64,000 nt of DNA from Fictibacillus phosphorivorans (GTDB lineage: Bacteria; Bacillota; Bacilli; Bacillales; Fictibacillaceae). Made by a program: the position numbers and the translations under genes. The stretch's first letter is position 1. Every line of letters starts with the position of its first letter. The notes under the pieces are model-generated. The model did no database searches, had not been told where the DNA came from, and saw only the letters and a list, made by a program, of their open reading frames with translations. The stretch spans positions 3,844,001 to 3,908,000 of the forward strand of contig NZ_CP015378.1 of NCBI RefSeq assembly GCF_001629705.1. Reading direction: 5' to 3'. Below, piece by piece: positions 35,702-45,541 of this stretch.

Positions 35702-35833
35702 ATGAAAAACTACTTGGAGCTTCACCGTAATATTCCGGACAAAACGTGTATAGAATGTGGATGTGTAATCGAAGAACAACATGAATCTTATCTTTATGAG
35801 TGCGAGCGCTGCATGGGAAAACACGAGAGGTAA
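35702..35833 (+). CDS. YhfH-like zinc-ribbon mini-protein (43 aa)
   Basis: A 43-residue protein from ATG 35702 with SD AGGAGG 8 nt upstream. It has two CxxC knuckles (CIECGC around 16-21 and CERC near 34-37), the layout of the YhfH family of Bacillus. Zinc binding is likely; the function is unknown. The SD and the intact frame argue that it is real. It precedes aceB by 83 nt and may be read through. Confidence 0.8.
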   Translation: MKNYLELHRNIPDKTCIECGCVIEEQHESYLYECERCMGKHER

Positions 35834-35916
35834 ATTTTTTTACCTCTTCTGTTATATAACAATAATATTTTAACTCTATCTGTTTAATAACATGTTCAGA
35901 AAGGACTGTGTCATAA

Positions 35917-37506
35917 GTGACGATTGAAACTACTAATCTACAAGTGTTAGGCGACATTACCCCAGCGTATGAAAAAATATTAACACCCGGTGCCCTTCTT
36001 TTCTTAAAATCATTGCATCTTCACTTTAATAACACCCGAAAAGAACTTCTGAAACAACGAAAAGCCAGGCAGAGTGAGATTGATGCTGGTATCATGCCTA
36101 CCTTTTTACCGGAAACCGAACATATCCGAAACAGTAATTGGACCATCTCACCGCTTCCACAAGATCTTCAAGACCGACGAGTAGAAATTACAGGTCCTGT
36201 TGACCGCAAGATGGTGATCAACGCGCTTAACTCAGGAGCTAGGCTTTTTATGGCAGATCTCGAAGATTCCAACTCTCCTACTTGGGAGAACACGATTGAT
36301 GGTCAGATCAACTTAAAGGATGCCGTTAACCGCTCCATTTCTTTTGATAATGGAAACGGAAAAACGTATACATTGAACGAAAAGACCGCCACGCTCATCG
36401 TACGTCCACGCGGCTGGCATCTTGAAGAAAAACATATCGTTGTCGACAACGAACCGATGTCTGGTAGCTTAGTAGATTTTGGCCTTTATTTTTATCACAA
36501 TGCAAAGACACTGATCGAAAACGGGTCTGGACCTTACTTCTATCTTCCTAAAATGGAAAGTCATAAAGAAGCTCGCCTTTGGAACGATGTGTTTATTTAC
36601 GCCCAAGAACAGCTTGGGATTTCAAGAGGCACGATTAAAGCAACTGTACTCATCGAGACCATTGTTGCAGCTTTTGAGATGGACGAAATTTTATACGAAC
36701 TTCGTGAACATTCCGCAGGTGTAAACTGTGGCAGATGGGATTATATTTTCAGCTATATTAAGAAATTCCGTAATCAGCCACACGTGATTCTCCCTGACCG
36801 TTCGCTCGTTACGATGACTGTTCCGTTCATGAGATCCTACTCTCTTTTGGCAATAAAGACATGTCATAAACGAAACGCTCCTGCGATCGGTGGGATGGCG
36901 GCACAGATTCCAATCAAAAACGATGAAGCTGCAAACGCTGCTGCTTTTGAAAAAGTGCGTGCTGACAAAGAGCGCGAAGCTTCTGACGGTCATGACGGGA
37001 CATGGGTTGCCCATCCGGGACTCGTGCCTGTTGCTTTGGACGTGTTCGACCGCATCATGCCAACACCTAATCAGATCGACCGAAAACGTGAAGATGTAGT
37101 CGTAACGGCTGATGATTTAGTGGCTGTACCAGAAGGCGAAATCACAGAAGAAGGTTTGCGCGTCAACATTAGTGTCGGCATCCAATACATCGCTTCTTGG
37201 CTGAGAGGTAAAGGAGCTGCACCAATCAACCATCTCATGGAAGATGCGGCTACAGCAGAAATCTCACGTGCCCAAGTATGGCAATGGATTCGACACCCGA
37301 AAGGCATTTTACGTGACGGCCGCAAAGTGACGTTCGAGCTGGTAGAGGAACTAAAGCTGCAGGAAGTTCAAAAGTTGAGACAAGGAATGAATGAGGAGTC
37401 ATTCAATTCTGGTCGTTTTATGGAAGCTGTCGCGCTGTTTGATGAACTGATTCGCGATGATGAGTTTCAAGATTTCTTGACCAATCGTGGGTATGAGGTT
37501 TTGTAG
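35917..37506 (+). CDS. aceB: Malate synthase A
   Basis: A 529-residue enzyme condensing glyoxylate and acetyl-CoA to malate, the second step of the glyoxylate shunt. Key blocks: [11 protein letters not shown] (catalytic Arg), [28 protein letters not shown] and [13 protein letters not shown]. Length matches AceB. The start is GTG 35917 (AAAGGA upstream, 12 nt). Isocitrate lyase follows 303 nt downstream, separated by a dispersed repeat. Confidence 0.97.
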   Translation: MTIETTNLQVLGDITPAYEKILTPGALLFLKSLHLHFNNTRKELLKQRKARQSEIDAGIMPTFLPETEHIRNSNWTISPLPQDLQDRRVEITGPVDRKMVINALNSGARLFMADLEDSNSPTWENTIDGQINLKDAVNRSISFDNGNGKTYTLNEKTATLIVRPRGWHLEEKHIVVDNEPMSGSLVDFGLYFYHNAKTLIENGSGPYFYLPKMESHKEARLWNDVFIYAQEQLGISRGTIKATVLIETIVAAFEMDEILYELREHSAGVNCGRWDYIFSYIKKFRNQPHVILPDRSLVTMTVPFMRSYSLLAIKTCHKRNAPAIGGMAAQIPIKNDEAANAAAFEKVRADKEREASDGHDGTWVAHPGLVPVALDVFDRIMPTPNQIDRKREDVVVTADDLVAVPEGEITEEGLRVNISVGIQYIASWLRGKGAAPINHLMEDAATAEISRAQVWQWIRHPKGILRDGRKVTFELVEELKLQEVQKLRQGMNEESFNSGRFMEAVALFDELIRDDEFQDFLTNRGYEVL

Positions 37507-37809
37507 GTTTGATTTACTGCTGCCTTTGGAAGTGATTGATTTCCGCTCCACTTCATTAGCTATCCGTTTTTTTCTAAAAGACGTCACTGAATAGTTAATC
37601 GGAGTGTAAGGTGGGAGACTCCTGGGGGATCAGCGGGACAGGTGAAACACCTAAGAACGCATAGCGTCGAGGTGGTTCACCGCACGCCCCCCGGAAAGCG
37701 AGCACCTGAAACGGAGATTAATCACCCACAAGAACAACTTGAGTTAACTTTACGCTACCCACTTTTCAACAATAAAAATCTAAAATATAAACCTTAAGGA
37801 GAGAGATTA
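37507..37809. other. aceB-aceA spacer with dispersed repeat
   Basis: About 300 bp. Most of it is the structured repeat at 37594-37723; the rest has only the aceA SD (AAGGAGAGAG) just before ATG 37810. Confidence 0.7.
37594..37723 (+). repeat. Structured ~130-bp dispersed repeat, copy 1
   Basis: Begins GTTAATCGGAG and ends CGGAGATTAATC; the ends are inverted. Inner blocks GACAGGTGAAAC and GGTTCACCGC pair with each other, and GGAAAGCGAGCACCTG is conserved. The second copy at 58451-58704 has the same blocks with compensating base changes. Such elements are common in Bacillaceae intergenic DNA. Confidence 0.8.
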
Positions 37810-39096
37810 ATGAGTCAATCACGTGTGGAGAAATTACAGAATATGTGGCAAAACGAAGAGCGCTGGTCAGGTGTTCAGCGTCCTTATACAGCAGAAGAGG
37901 TTATTCGCTTACGCGGGTCTATCGATATCGAGCATACCCTTGCAAAAAAGGGTGCCGAAAAATTTTGGGATCTGCTTCAGAACGAAACATATGTAAACGC
38001 TTTAGGAGCACTAACAGGCAATCAGGCAGTTCAACAAGCAAAGGCAGGTCTGAAAGCCGTATACTTAAGCGGTTGGCAGGTCGCAGCAGATGCCAACCTT
38101 TCTGGAAACATGTATCCTGACCAAAGTTTATATCCGGCAAACTCTGTGCCACACGTGGTAAAACGCATTAACTCTGCTCTTCAGCGCGCTGATCAGATTC
38201 AGCACATGGAAGGTGGAAACGAAGTGGATTATTTCCTTCCGATCGTTGCCGATGCAGAAGCAGGTTTTGGCGGACAACTGAACGTGTTCGAACTGATGAA
38301 AGGCATGATCGAATCTGGAGCGTCAGCTGTTCACTTTGAAGATCAGTTATCTTCTGAGAAAAAGTGCGGACATTTAGGTGGAAAAGTACTGCTGCCGACG
38401 ATGACGGCTGTACGTAACTTGATCTCTGCTCGTCTGGCGGCAGATGTGATGGGAACGCCAACGATTCTGATCGCACGTACAGATGCTGATGCGGCTGACT
38501 TGATCACGAGTGACATCGACCCGGTCGATCGCGCTTTTATTACTGGTGAGCGAACAGCTGAAGGTTTTTACCGTACGAATGCGGGACTCGACCAAGCAAT
38601 CGCACGCGGTCTTGCTTATGCTCCTTATGCTGATTTGATCTGGTGTGAAACAAGTGAACCGAACTTAGAACAAGCGCAACTTTTTGCAGATGCGATCCAC
38701 GAGCAGTTTCCTGGTAAACTATTAGCCTACAACTGTTCTCCTTCTTTTAACTGGAAAAAGAAGCTAGATGACGCGACAATTGAAACGTTCCAGCAGCAGC
38801 TTGCAGCGATGGGCTATAAGTTCCAGTTCGTTACACTTGCAGGGTTCCATGCACTGAACCACAGCATGTTCGAGCTTGCAAAAGGCTACAAAGCGAGAGG
38901 CATGGGTGCTTATTCTGAGCTTCAACAAAGAGAGTTTGATAGTGAGATCGATGGCTATACCGCAACTCGCCACCAGCGTGAAGTAGGAACTGGCTATTTT
39001 GATGAAGTCACACAGCTCGTTTCAGGTGGTACCGCTTCAACAACAGCTCTTAAAGGATCTACAGAAGAAGACCAATTTCAGTCACAAAAAGCGTAG
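37810..39096 (+). CDS. aceA: Isocitrate lyase
   Basis: A 428-residue enzyme splitting isocitrate to glyoxylate and succinate, the first step of the glyoxylate bypass. The active-site [13 protein letters not shown] is present, as are ADAEAGFGG and [21 protein letters not shown] is strong. It lets the cell grow on acetate or fatty acids together with aceB. Confidence 0.97.
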   Translation: MSQSRVEKLQNMWQNEERWSGVQRPYTAEEVIRLRGSIDIEHTLAKKGAEKFWDLLQNETYVNALGALTGNQAVQQAKAGLKAVYLSGWQVAADANLSGNMYPDQSLYPANSVPHVVKRINSALQRADQIQHMEGGNEVDYFLPIVADAEAGFGGQLNVFELMKGMIESGASAVHFEDQLSSEKKCGHLGGKVLLPTMTAVRNLISARLAADVMGTPTILIARTDADAADLITSDIDPVDRAFITGERTAEGFYRTNAGLDQAIARGLAYAPYADLIWCETSEPNLEQAQLFADAIHEQFPGKLLAYNCSPSFNWKKKLDDATIETFQQQLAAMGYKFQFVTLAGFHALNHSMFELAKGYKARGMGAYSELQQREFDSEIDGYTATRHQREVGTGYFDEVTQLVSGGTASTTALKGSTEEDQFQSQKA

Positions 39097-39128
39097 AGAT
39101 AGAGTTATTGGATAGGAGATAAATAGAG

Positions 39129-39160
39129 AAAGGACAGGTGCAGATGCCCCTGTCCTTTTT
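39129..39160 (+). terminator. Terminator of aceA
   Basis: Arms AAGGACAGG / CCTGTCCTT followed by TTTTT. Confidence 0.85.
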
Positions 39161-39165
39161 AGCAT

Positions 39166-39612
39166 TCAATTTATAAAGGTATTTTGAACACGCCACGATT
39201 TTTTTGCATACGTTGACCAGATGATGAACGCCAATAACGCAGAGGCTGAGTTTACAAACGGCGTTTCTGTGTTTATTTCTTCTACAAAGAGAAGTAACAA
39301 ATCGATTAAAACCGCAAAAACTAACGAAATCTGCAGCAAAAAGATCCAAGTCTTCACGAAAGCTTTTTTTTTCGTAAAAAAGAGATAGAGAAGATACACG
39401 TTCAATCCGATCAATCCGATGTTAAAGATGAACTCTCCGTATACGACGTACTTTAATAATAATGATTTGAATTCATAACCTCTGATTGCATGAAATCCCA
39501 CTTGTACAGCATCTAATTTATACGGCAGAGCTAAGATGAGTCCCACTCCTACTAGAATCAGCCAGCCTCCCAAACCTTTCAAATCTTCTTTTTGTTTTGG
39601 TTGTGTCTTCAA
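39166..39612 (-). CDS. DUF2569 membrane protein
   Basis: A 148-residue membrane protein with four TMs. The start LKGLGGWLILVGVGL is the DUF2569 signature. Family function is unknown. It is convergent with aceA. Confidence 0.85.
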   Translation of the reverse strand: MKTQPKQKEDLKGLGGWLILVGVGLILALPYKLDAVQVGFHAIRGYEFKSLLLKYVVYGEFIFNIGLIGLNVYLLYLFFTKKKAFVKTWIFLLQISLVFAVLIDLLLLFVEEINTETPFVNSASALLAFIIWSTYAKKSWRVQNTFIN

Positions 39613-39700
39613 TGTTCGTCCCCTTTTCTTTTTCCATGAAGGATAAATTAAATCTAACTTGAATATTATATCTAAAATTAAACAGGTCAGGAGTCATGTT

Positions 39701-40171
39701 ATGGAAATGATAAAAACAGCTACTGTTTTTGATGCTGCTGAGATACTTGCGTTACAAAAAATCGCTTATGTGAGTGAGGCTGAATTATACGGAAACTTTG
39801 ATATTCAGCCTCTTAAGCAAACGGTCGCTGATGTGGAAGAAAGCATAAGAACCCACCACGTATTGAAGTATCTATTTAACGGTAAAATTATTGGCTCCGT
39901 CAAAGCTCATGAAAACGAAGGAACGTGCTATATAGGTAAGCTCATGGTCCACCCTGACTTTCAGAACAGAGGCATCGGTAGAAAGTTAGTACAAGAGATT
40001 GAGCAATTGTTCGCTGGATACCGTTACGAATTATACACCGGCAGCAAGAGCGTGAAAAATATCTCTTTTTACGAGAAGCTGGGCTACAAAGCGTTTAAAA
40101 GCCATAAATTAGACTTTGAAGAAACCATCTTTGTTTTTATGGAAAAGCAGCCTGCTTTGTTAAAAAAATAA
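39701..40171 (+). CDS. GNAT-family N-acetyltransferase
   Basis: A 156-residue acetyltransferase. The acetyl-CoA motif A reads IGKLMVHPDFQNRGIGRKLVQEIE and motif B FYEKLGYKAF. ATG 39701 has AGGAG 8 nt upstream. Substrate unknown. Confidence 0.9.
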   Translation: MEMIKTATVFDAAEILALQKIAYVSEAELYGNFDIQPLKQTVADVEESIRTHHVLKYLFNGKIIGSVKAHENEGTCYIGKLMVHPDFQNRGIGRKLVQEIEQLFAGYRYELYTGSKSVKNISFYEKLGYKAFKSHKLDFEETIFVFMEKQPALLKK

Positions 40172-40172
40172 A

Positions 40173-40205
40173 GAAAAGAGGCTGATAAAAGTCAGCCTCT
40201 TTCTC
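40173..40205. terminator. Bidirectional terminator
   Basis: Arms AAAGAGGCTGA / TCAGCCTCTTT between convergent genes. Confidence 0.85.
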
Positions 40206-40211
40206 GTTCTA

Positions 40212-41171
40212 TTAAGCTTTCACATCACGCTTTTGGAAGACTGTAAACGTAATCGCGAGCATGACCACCGTGTATACGGCGAGAACGCTAATAGAGAATG
40301 GTAGCGTTAAGTCCTTAATCATTTGATTCTGTCCATCGATTAATACACTAAGATCCATGTTGGCAAACAACGTGTAGATTACCCAATCTTTGTTGGCAAG
40401 AAGAGTAACAATAATGTTACCGGCAAACATCGTAAACATTGCCACACCGATTGCGACAGAGTTACTCATGAACAAGGTTGAAATCATGAATGACATAGCC
40501 ACGAGTGTTGTTAATTCAATAAATTCTACACCGATGTTAGCAAACACGTACTCCACGATCAGCCTTTCCTTCACTTGCCCATCTTCTGCTGTGATCAAGT
40601 ACGACTGATCCATGCCTCCAAATCCATAGGCAAGGCCACCTACCAGCCATGTCACTAGAATAACAACAAGCCACATTAAGAACGCGAAGCCGAGTGTTGC
40701 AACGAATTTAGATAAAAGAATTTTCCATCTACTATAAGGGCGGATCAGAAGCATCTTGATCGTCCCTTTTGCAAATTCATTAGATACGATATCACTAGCC
40801 ACTACGATTACGAACAATCCGATAAAAATTGAAAGCCACGACATGTCTTTCGTGAACTGCCAAGCGGTCGTTTCATAAGGAGAAATATCATTAGCAATGG
40901 CATATTCGTTCTGCTTGATGGTGGATTCTAAATATTCTATATAGACTTCATCATCATTGTTTTTCTTTGCTTCATCTAGAGTCTTCTCGTCATTCTTAAT
41001 CGTTTCAGTCAATTCTTGCTTCCAATTTTCGTTCACTTCTACATCTGTTGTTACCTTATCATAAACAGCGATACCGATAATGATAACGATTGGGATAGCA
41101 AGGAAGATCCATGTACGTGTTCGGCTAAATATTTTTATCCATTCATTCGTTAACAGGGACAGCCACTTCAT
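40212..41171 (-). CDS. ABC-2-type permease
   Basis: A 319-residue permease: TM1 at about 20-37, a ~60-residue charged loop, and five further TMs. It overlaps the ATPase gene by 29 nt. With it, it forms a simple ABC transporter of YxlF/NatA style. Substrate unknown. Confidence 0.88.
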   Translation of the reverse strand: MKWLSLLTNEWIKIFSRTRTWIFLAIPIVIIIGIAVYDKVTTDVEVNENWKQELTETIKNDEKTLDEAKKNNDDEVYIEYLESTIKQNEYAIANDISPYETTAWQFTKDMSWLSIFIGLFVIVVASDIVSNEFAKGTIKMLLIRPYSRWKILLSKFVATLGFAFLMWLVVILVTWLVGGLAYGFGGMDQSYLITAEDGQVKERLIVEYVFANIGVEFIELTTLVAMSFMISTLFMSNSVAIGVAMFTMFAGNIIVTLLANKDWVIYTLFANMDLSVLIDGQNQMIKDLTLPFSISVLAVYTVVMLAITFTVFQKRDVKA

Positions 41172-42093
41172 TCAGATCTCCCCCTTTCTTTGTCATTTCT
41201 AAGAATCGTTCTTCAAGCGTTTTTGTTTTGCGTTGGATACCAACAACGAGAACGCCTGCGAGAACAAGTTGTTTGTTCATTTCAGCTATAAATCGAACGT
41301 CTGCTGTTTGGACGATCAGTTCTTGACCTGACTCCGTTACGTTCAGATCTTCGTTTAAATTTAGAAGGACTTGTTTAGCCTGTGTTACGTCTCCTTCAAT
41401 TTGGAAATGAACCTTCACATCGGCTTCGTCTTCTTGGTTCAGAATCTCGTCGATACGCACAAGCTTTCCATGTTGAATAATGGCAACACGGTCACACATC
41501 ATCTGCATCTCAGCAAGCATGTGCGAAGAAACAATCACAGAGGTACCGTTGTTCGCGAGTAGACGTAAATAGTTACGAAGGTCATAGATGCCTTGTGGAT
41601 CGAGACCGTTTGTCGGTTCGTCCAGAATTAACACGTTCGGTCTATGTAAAAGTGCCTGAGCTACACCCAGTCGCTGTCTCATACCAAGCGAGTATGTTTT
41701 TACCTTATCGTTAATCGCGTACTTTAGATCGACGAGCTCGATCACTTCGTCAATTCTTTCCTTCGTCACATCCGGCATGATCCGTGCATATTGCATAAGA
41801 TTTTTGTAACCTGACATATAATCGTAGAGCTGCGGATTTTCAACGATCGCGCCAACGCGTTCCATCGCTTTTTCAAAGTTCCCTCGCAGGTTGTCACCGT
41901 TAATCAAAACGTCTCCGTCCGTGATAGAGATCAGCCCAACAATCATTCGAATCGTTGTTGTTTTACCCGCTCCGTTCGGACCAAGCAGACCGAAAATCTC
42001 ACCTTCTCTTACCGAAAACGATAGATCATCCACAATGGTCTTGCCTTTGATCTTTTTCGTTAAGTTTTTAAGTTCTAACGTATGTGTTGTCAT
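41143..42093 (-). CDS. ABC transporter ATP-binding protein
   Basis: A 316-residue ATPase with P-loop GPNGAGKTT, signature YSLGMRQR and Walker B VLILDEPTNGLDP. The C-terminal extension (about 220-300) is typical of the BcrA class used in drug or peptide export. ATG 42093 is preferred (MTTHTLELKNLTKK), with GGGGAG and AGGAGG upstream; the frame extends 14 codons further. Confidence 0.93.
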   Translation of the reverse strand: MTTHTLELKNLTKKIKGKTIVDDLSFSVREGEIFGLLGPNGAGKTTTIRMIVGLISITDGDVLINGDNLRGNFEKAMERVGAIVENPQLYDYMSGYKNLMQYARIMPDVTKERIDEVIELVDLKYAINDKVKTYSLGMRQRLGVAQALLHRPNVLILDEPTNGLDPQGIYDLRNYLRLLANNGTSVIVSSHMLAEMQMMCDRVAIIQHGKLVRIDEILNQEDEADVKVHFQIEGDVTQAKQVLLNLNEDLNVTESGQELIVQTADVRFIAEMNKQLVLAGVLVVGIQRKTKTLEERFLEMTKKGGDLNEVAVPVNE

Positions 42094-42180
42094 GCGCTCC
42101 CCAATTCCTCCTATCATAACTCTCTCTTTTCTCACTGTAATACGACTGAGACAAAAGAAAAGTTTCGTAAATTTTGTAAA

Positions 42181-43113
42181 TTATTTACTTATCACTTTAA
42201 CACTTCTACTTGCTTTTGATATATGCTTTTCTCTTTTTGTAACGCGTGTTGAGATAAAAACACCCAGTATAACGAGCACACCGCCCGCTCCTTGATACCA
42301 TGCCAGTGTTTCGTCTATAAAAATAACGGCAAAGATTGCAGCAAACACAGGGATCAGGTTCAAAAAGACTCCAGCTTTACTCGGACCCACCCGCTCAACC
42401 GCCATATTCCAAGACATGAACGCAACGATTGATGCAAAGATCCCCGTGTAAAGAATGGTTGCGATAGTGCCAAGTGACCATACTATTTCTTCTGTTTGCA
42501 TCTCACGTATGGAAAATGGCAGCAAGATGAGTATGCCAAGAAACGCCGTTACAATGAACGTGCTGTATGTAGGGAGAATTCCCGCATATCTTCGAATAAG
42601 AAGCGAATAAATGCTCCAGCAGATCACAGCTCCGATTACAATTAAGTCACCTTTATTAAACGACAACTGGAGTAAAACTGTGATTGAGCCTTTTGAGATA
42701 ATAAATAGCAGTCCAATGAGTGAAATCAGGGCTCCAGCTATCTGTTTTGCGTTAAGCTTCTCTTTGAGAAAAGCAAACGACAATAGGAAAAGCAGAATCG
42801 GCGTTGATGTGTTAACGATGGATGCATTAATGGACGTCGTAAAGTGCAAGGCGATGTACAGAAGCGTATTAAAGCCCGTGATTCCAGTAATTGATAAGAT
42901 GAGGACGACTTGCCAATGTCTTTTTAGCATCTGCCATTCTTTTTGTAAAAAGGGTACGGCAAACGGAAGGAAAATGAGAAACGCCGTACACCATCGCAAA
43001 AAAGAGAGTGTTACAGGCGGTAAACTGCTCGCTATGGCACGTCCGATCACAAAATTTCCGCCCCAGATTAAGTTTGCGACCACTAAAAGTACATACGGGT
43101 TAACTTTTTGCAC
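42181..43113 (-). CDS. EamA/DMT-family transporter
   Basis: A 310-residue transporter with ten TMs in two EamA repeats (NLIWGGNFVIGRAI; VGPSKAGVFLNLIPVFA). GTG 43113 is chosen because GAGGTGAT lies 7 nt upstream. The frame stays open upstream through a 21-nt tandem array, which would add DLI-heptads to the N-terminus; these are probably not translated. Confidence 0.9.
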   Translation of the reverse strand: MQKVNPYVLLVVANLIWGGNFVIGRAIASSLPPVTLSFLRWCTAFLIFLPFAVPFLQKEWQMLKRHWQVVLILSITGITGFNTLLYIALHFTTSINASIVNTSTPILLFLLSFAFLKEKLNAKQIAGALISLIGLLFIISKGSITVLLQLSFNKGDLIVIGAVICWSIYSLLIRRYAGILPTYSTFIVTAFLGILILLPFSIREMQTEEIVWSLGTIATILYTGIFASIVAFMSWNMAVERVGPSKAGVFLNLIPVFAAIFAVIFIDETLAWYQGAGGVLVILGVFISTRVTKREKHISKASRSVKVISK

Positions 43114-43137
43114 GGTGTGAATCACCTCTTTTTTTGA

Positions 43138-43210
43138 GATTAAGTCGTTTTGAGCTTCAATAAGGTCGTTTTGAGAGTAGATTAAGTCTAAACAGCGACC
43201 AATTAAGTCA
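43138..43210 (-). repeat. 21-nt periodic array, locus B
   Basis: On the minus strand, GACTTAAT, GACTTAAT, GACCTTAT and GACTTAAT follow each other every 21 nt. It lies 25-97 nt upstream of the EamA start. The unit is 7 codons long and in frame, so it appears as repeats beginning DLI in the extended frame. Confidence 0.75.
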
Positions 43211-43466
43211 AAAATCAAAAATAAAGGCCATTCGACAAACCTGAACAGAAAACGTTTGCCTGCCTGCCCCCTAATCAGCAGCGACTAAAATCATTTTCTC
43301 CCACTATAGCAGACTACCTTTTAAAGTAGATATGGTCATTTCGCCTCAATCTAAAATTTGTAAGCTTTTTTCCTGTAAATCCACTTTGAATGCTGTACAA
43401 TGGAAATTAAAATCATTGAAATACTTTACTTTATGAAGTAATAAGCAGAAGAAAGAAGATGACATA

Positions 43467-44387
43467 ATGAAAGCGTATCGGACGTATGTGATTTTATTCC
43501 TAGTGATGGTGGTGTGGGGCTTAAATGTAACCGCTACGAAAATTTTGGTTACGAACTTTTTGCCTGTTACCATCACTGGAATTCGTGTTCTAACGGCGGG
43601 CTTAACCGTATTTCTGCTTCTCTCTATAATAAAAAAAGTGCGGTGGCTGACAAAAAAAGAGTTCTGGTATGTCTTTCTAGCATCAATCTTTAATGTGGTC
43701 GCGCATCACTATTTTCTTTCGATCGGCTTAACCGAAACAACGGCCACGAACGGCGGATTGATCATGGGAATGTCGCCACTTCTCACGACCATTCTAGCTA
43801 TCTCGTTTTTAGGAACTCCTCTTACGCTCTTAAAATCAATCGGACTTCTTCTTGGTTTCTCTGGCGTTGCGTTCATCGTTTTGGAAGGCAACAGTCAGGT
43901 AGCAGGGATCTCGTTCGGTGATGGATACATTTTATTATCTGTACTCACACAAGCGGTAAGTTTCATACTGATCAAACGTGTGGCACACACCTTGGATCCA
44001 CGACTCATGACCGGTTATATGATGGTGATGGGTTCATTGTTCTTGATCGTGATCGGATTGATTGAAGAGCCACAAGGATTTGCCGGTGTTGTTGAGAATT
44101 CGACCGTTTCACTATGGCTGATCTATTTTGCATCAGCTTGTATTGCGACAGCTGTGGGTCACATGCTCTATAATGAGGCAATCGGTAAAATCGGAGCATC
44201 AGAAGCTTCAATCTTTATTAACCTGAATCCATTCTTCGCTCTCGTTGGTGCGTATCTCTTTTTAGATGAACAGATTTTGTTTCAGCATATTTTCGGATTT
44301 CTGCTCATTATCACCGGTGTACTCTTAGGCTCTGGGGCTGTTGAAGAGATTCGGAACAGAAGATTACGCAAAAAACATGCGGCTTAA
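43467..44387 (+). CDS. EamA/DMT-family transporter
   Basis: A 306-residue transporter with about ten TMs: VMVVWGLNVTATKIL at the start and IGASEASIFINLNPFFALVGAYLF in the second EamA repeat. It is divergent from another DMT gene. Substrate unknown. Confidence 0.9.
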   Translation: MKAYRTYVILFLVMVVWGLNVTATKILVTNFLPVTITGIRVLTAGLTVFLLLSIIKKVRWLTKKEFWYVFLASIFNVVAHHYFLSIGLTETTATNGGLIMGMSPLLTTILAISFLGTPLTLLKSIGLLLGFSGVAFIVLEGNSQVAGISFGDGYILLSVLTQAVSFILIKRVAHTLDPRLMTGYMMVMGSLFLIVIGLIEEPQGFAGVVENSTVSLWLIYFASACIATAVGHMLYNEAIGKIGASEASIFINLNPFFALVGAYLFLDEQILFQHIFGFLLIITGVLLGSGAVEEIRNRRLRKKHAA

Positions 44388-44405
44388 AACATGGTGAACG
44401 ACATA

Positions 44406-44443
44406 AAAACGACCAGAGATTTTAAAAAATCTGGTCGTTTTCT
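44406..44443. terminator. Bidirectional terminator
   Basis: Arms AAAACGACCAGA / TCTGGTCGTTTT between convergent genes. Confidence 0.88.
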
Positions 44444-44445
44444 TA

Positions 44446-45195
44446 TTACGAAGTTATAGACGCTGCTTTCTTCTTCCGTTTTTGCAGCACCACATTTTGA
44501 ATCGTCAAAAACACATTCCCGACCATCCAATAAAGAGGCAAAACAGCAGCAAGCTTCCATGCAGAAAATAGGATGATGATCGGCATCACGTAACCCATCA
44601 TTTTTATTTGCGGATTAGATGCAGCAAGCTCTGTTGTACTCATTTTATATTGGATGAATGTTGTTAAAGCCGCTAACACTGGCAGCAGATGGATGGGATC
44701 TGCTGTCCCTAGGTTAAACCAAAGAAAATTGTGCAGAGCGATCTCTTTCGTTTTGATGATCGCATAATAGAATGCAAACAAAATCGGCATCTGGATCAAT
44801 AGCGGCAAACACCCCATTGAAAACGGGTTCACCTCATGTTTTTTATAAACAGCCATCAATTCATTCTGTAATTTCAGTTGAGATTCTCGATCTTTGCCTG
44901 TGTGTTTTTCACGAAGCTGTTGAATTTCCGGCTGAATCTCCTTCATCTTTTCCTGATTCTTCGTCTGTTTCAACGTTAACGGCATGATCAGGAATCGTAT
45001 TACGATCGTTAAGATGATGATCGCAATCCCATAGCTATCGTTAAACAGATACGCCACATATTGAATGAGCTCTGAAAACGGGTAGATGAAAAAATGGTTC
45101 CAGATCCCCGGGCTATCTGCGGTAATCGGCGCTTTATTGCAGCCGGATAAAAGAAAAATAGCTAGTAATGAAAGGATGGATATATATTTCTTCAA
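44446..45195 (-). CDS. yidC: Membrane protein insertase YidC2 (YqjG-like)
   Basis: A 249-residue YidC/Oxa1 insertase with lipobox LLSGC at about 15-19 and five TMs. The groove Arg sits in TIVIRFLIMPLTL and the coiled-coil loop follows. It folds or inserts membrane proteins. The start is TTG 45195, with AGGAGG 7 nt upstream; that SD is part of a 12-bp hairpin formed with the end of the upstream mifM-like gene. The arrangement is that of mifM-yidC2 in B. subtilis, where arrest opens the hairpin. Confidence 0.95.
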   Translation of the reverse strand: MKKYISILSLLAIFLLSGCNKAPITADSPGIWNHFFIYPFSELIQYVAYLFNDSYGIAIIILTIVIRFLIMPLTLKQTKNQEKMKEIQPEIQQLREKHTGKDRESQLKLQNELMAVYKKHEVNPFSMGCLPLLIQMPILFAFYYAIIKTKEIALHNFLWFNLGTADPIHLLPVLAALTTFIQYKMSTTELAASNPQIKMMGYVMPIIILFSAWKLAAVLPLYWMVGNVFLTIQNVVLQKRKKKAASITS

Positions 45196-45200
45196 AGTTG

Positions 45201-45240
45201 TTCCTCCTTGTTATGAAAACTTTAAGCAAACAAGGAGGAA
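45201..45240 (-). promoter_or_regulatory. SD-sequestering hairpin controlling yidC2
   Basis: TTCCTCCTTGTT (last mifM codons) and AACAAGGAGGAA (containing the yidC2 SD) form a perfect 12-bp stem with a 16-nt loop. When a ribosome stalls in mifM the left arm is covered and the SD is freed. Confidence 0.85.
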
Positions 45241-45503
45241 ACGTGCCCTTCTTTATCATCAGGCGATTCTTTTCTAAACATCGTCCGTGCGATCTCATCT
45301 CGAATGAAACAATAATTTTGAACGAGGTGAGAATCGGTCATCATCATCTCGGAACATAGCCTGTCCTTTTTCACATGGTGATTTGATCGATGAACAAGAG
45401 ATCGATTAACGACTGACAGCTGTTTAGCAATAATGAACGTTAGCGCGATACTAATGGATAAAACGAGCGTATCTGTCTGATAGATCAGATCAAAAAACTC
45501 CAT
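45222..45503 (-). CDS. mifM: MifM-like arrest-peptide sensor
   Basis: A 93-residue protein with an N-terminal TM (about 12-30) and a C-terminal arrest region, ARTMFRKESPDDKEG, close to the B. subtilis MifM arrest core (FRMNSPVNDEED). MifM monitors SpoIIIJ (YidC1) activity: failed insertion keeps the ribosome stalled and turns on yidC2. It is directly upstream of yidC2 and its last codons form one arm of the regulatory hairpin. SD AGGAGGTGAT is strong. Sequence outside the core has diverged. Confidence 0.85.
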   Translation of the reverse strand: MEFFDLIYQTDTLVLSISIALTFIIAKQLSVVNRSLVHRSNHHVKKDRLCSEMMMTDSHLVQNYCFIRDEIARTMFRKESPDDKEGHVSSLFA

Positions 45504-45541
45504 AAATCAAATCACCTCCTAGTAACAATTATACTAAAGTT

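Noticed and set aside
37558..37730. Small RNA or riboswitch for aceA
   Set aside because: The structured segment is a dispersed repeat with a second copy far from any glyoxylate gene, so a specific aceA control role is not supported.
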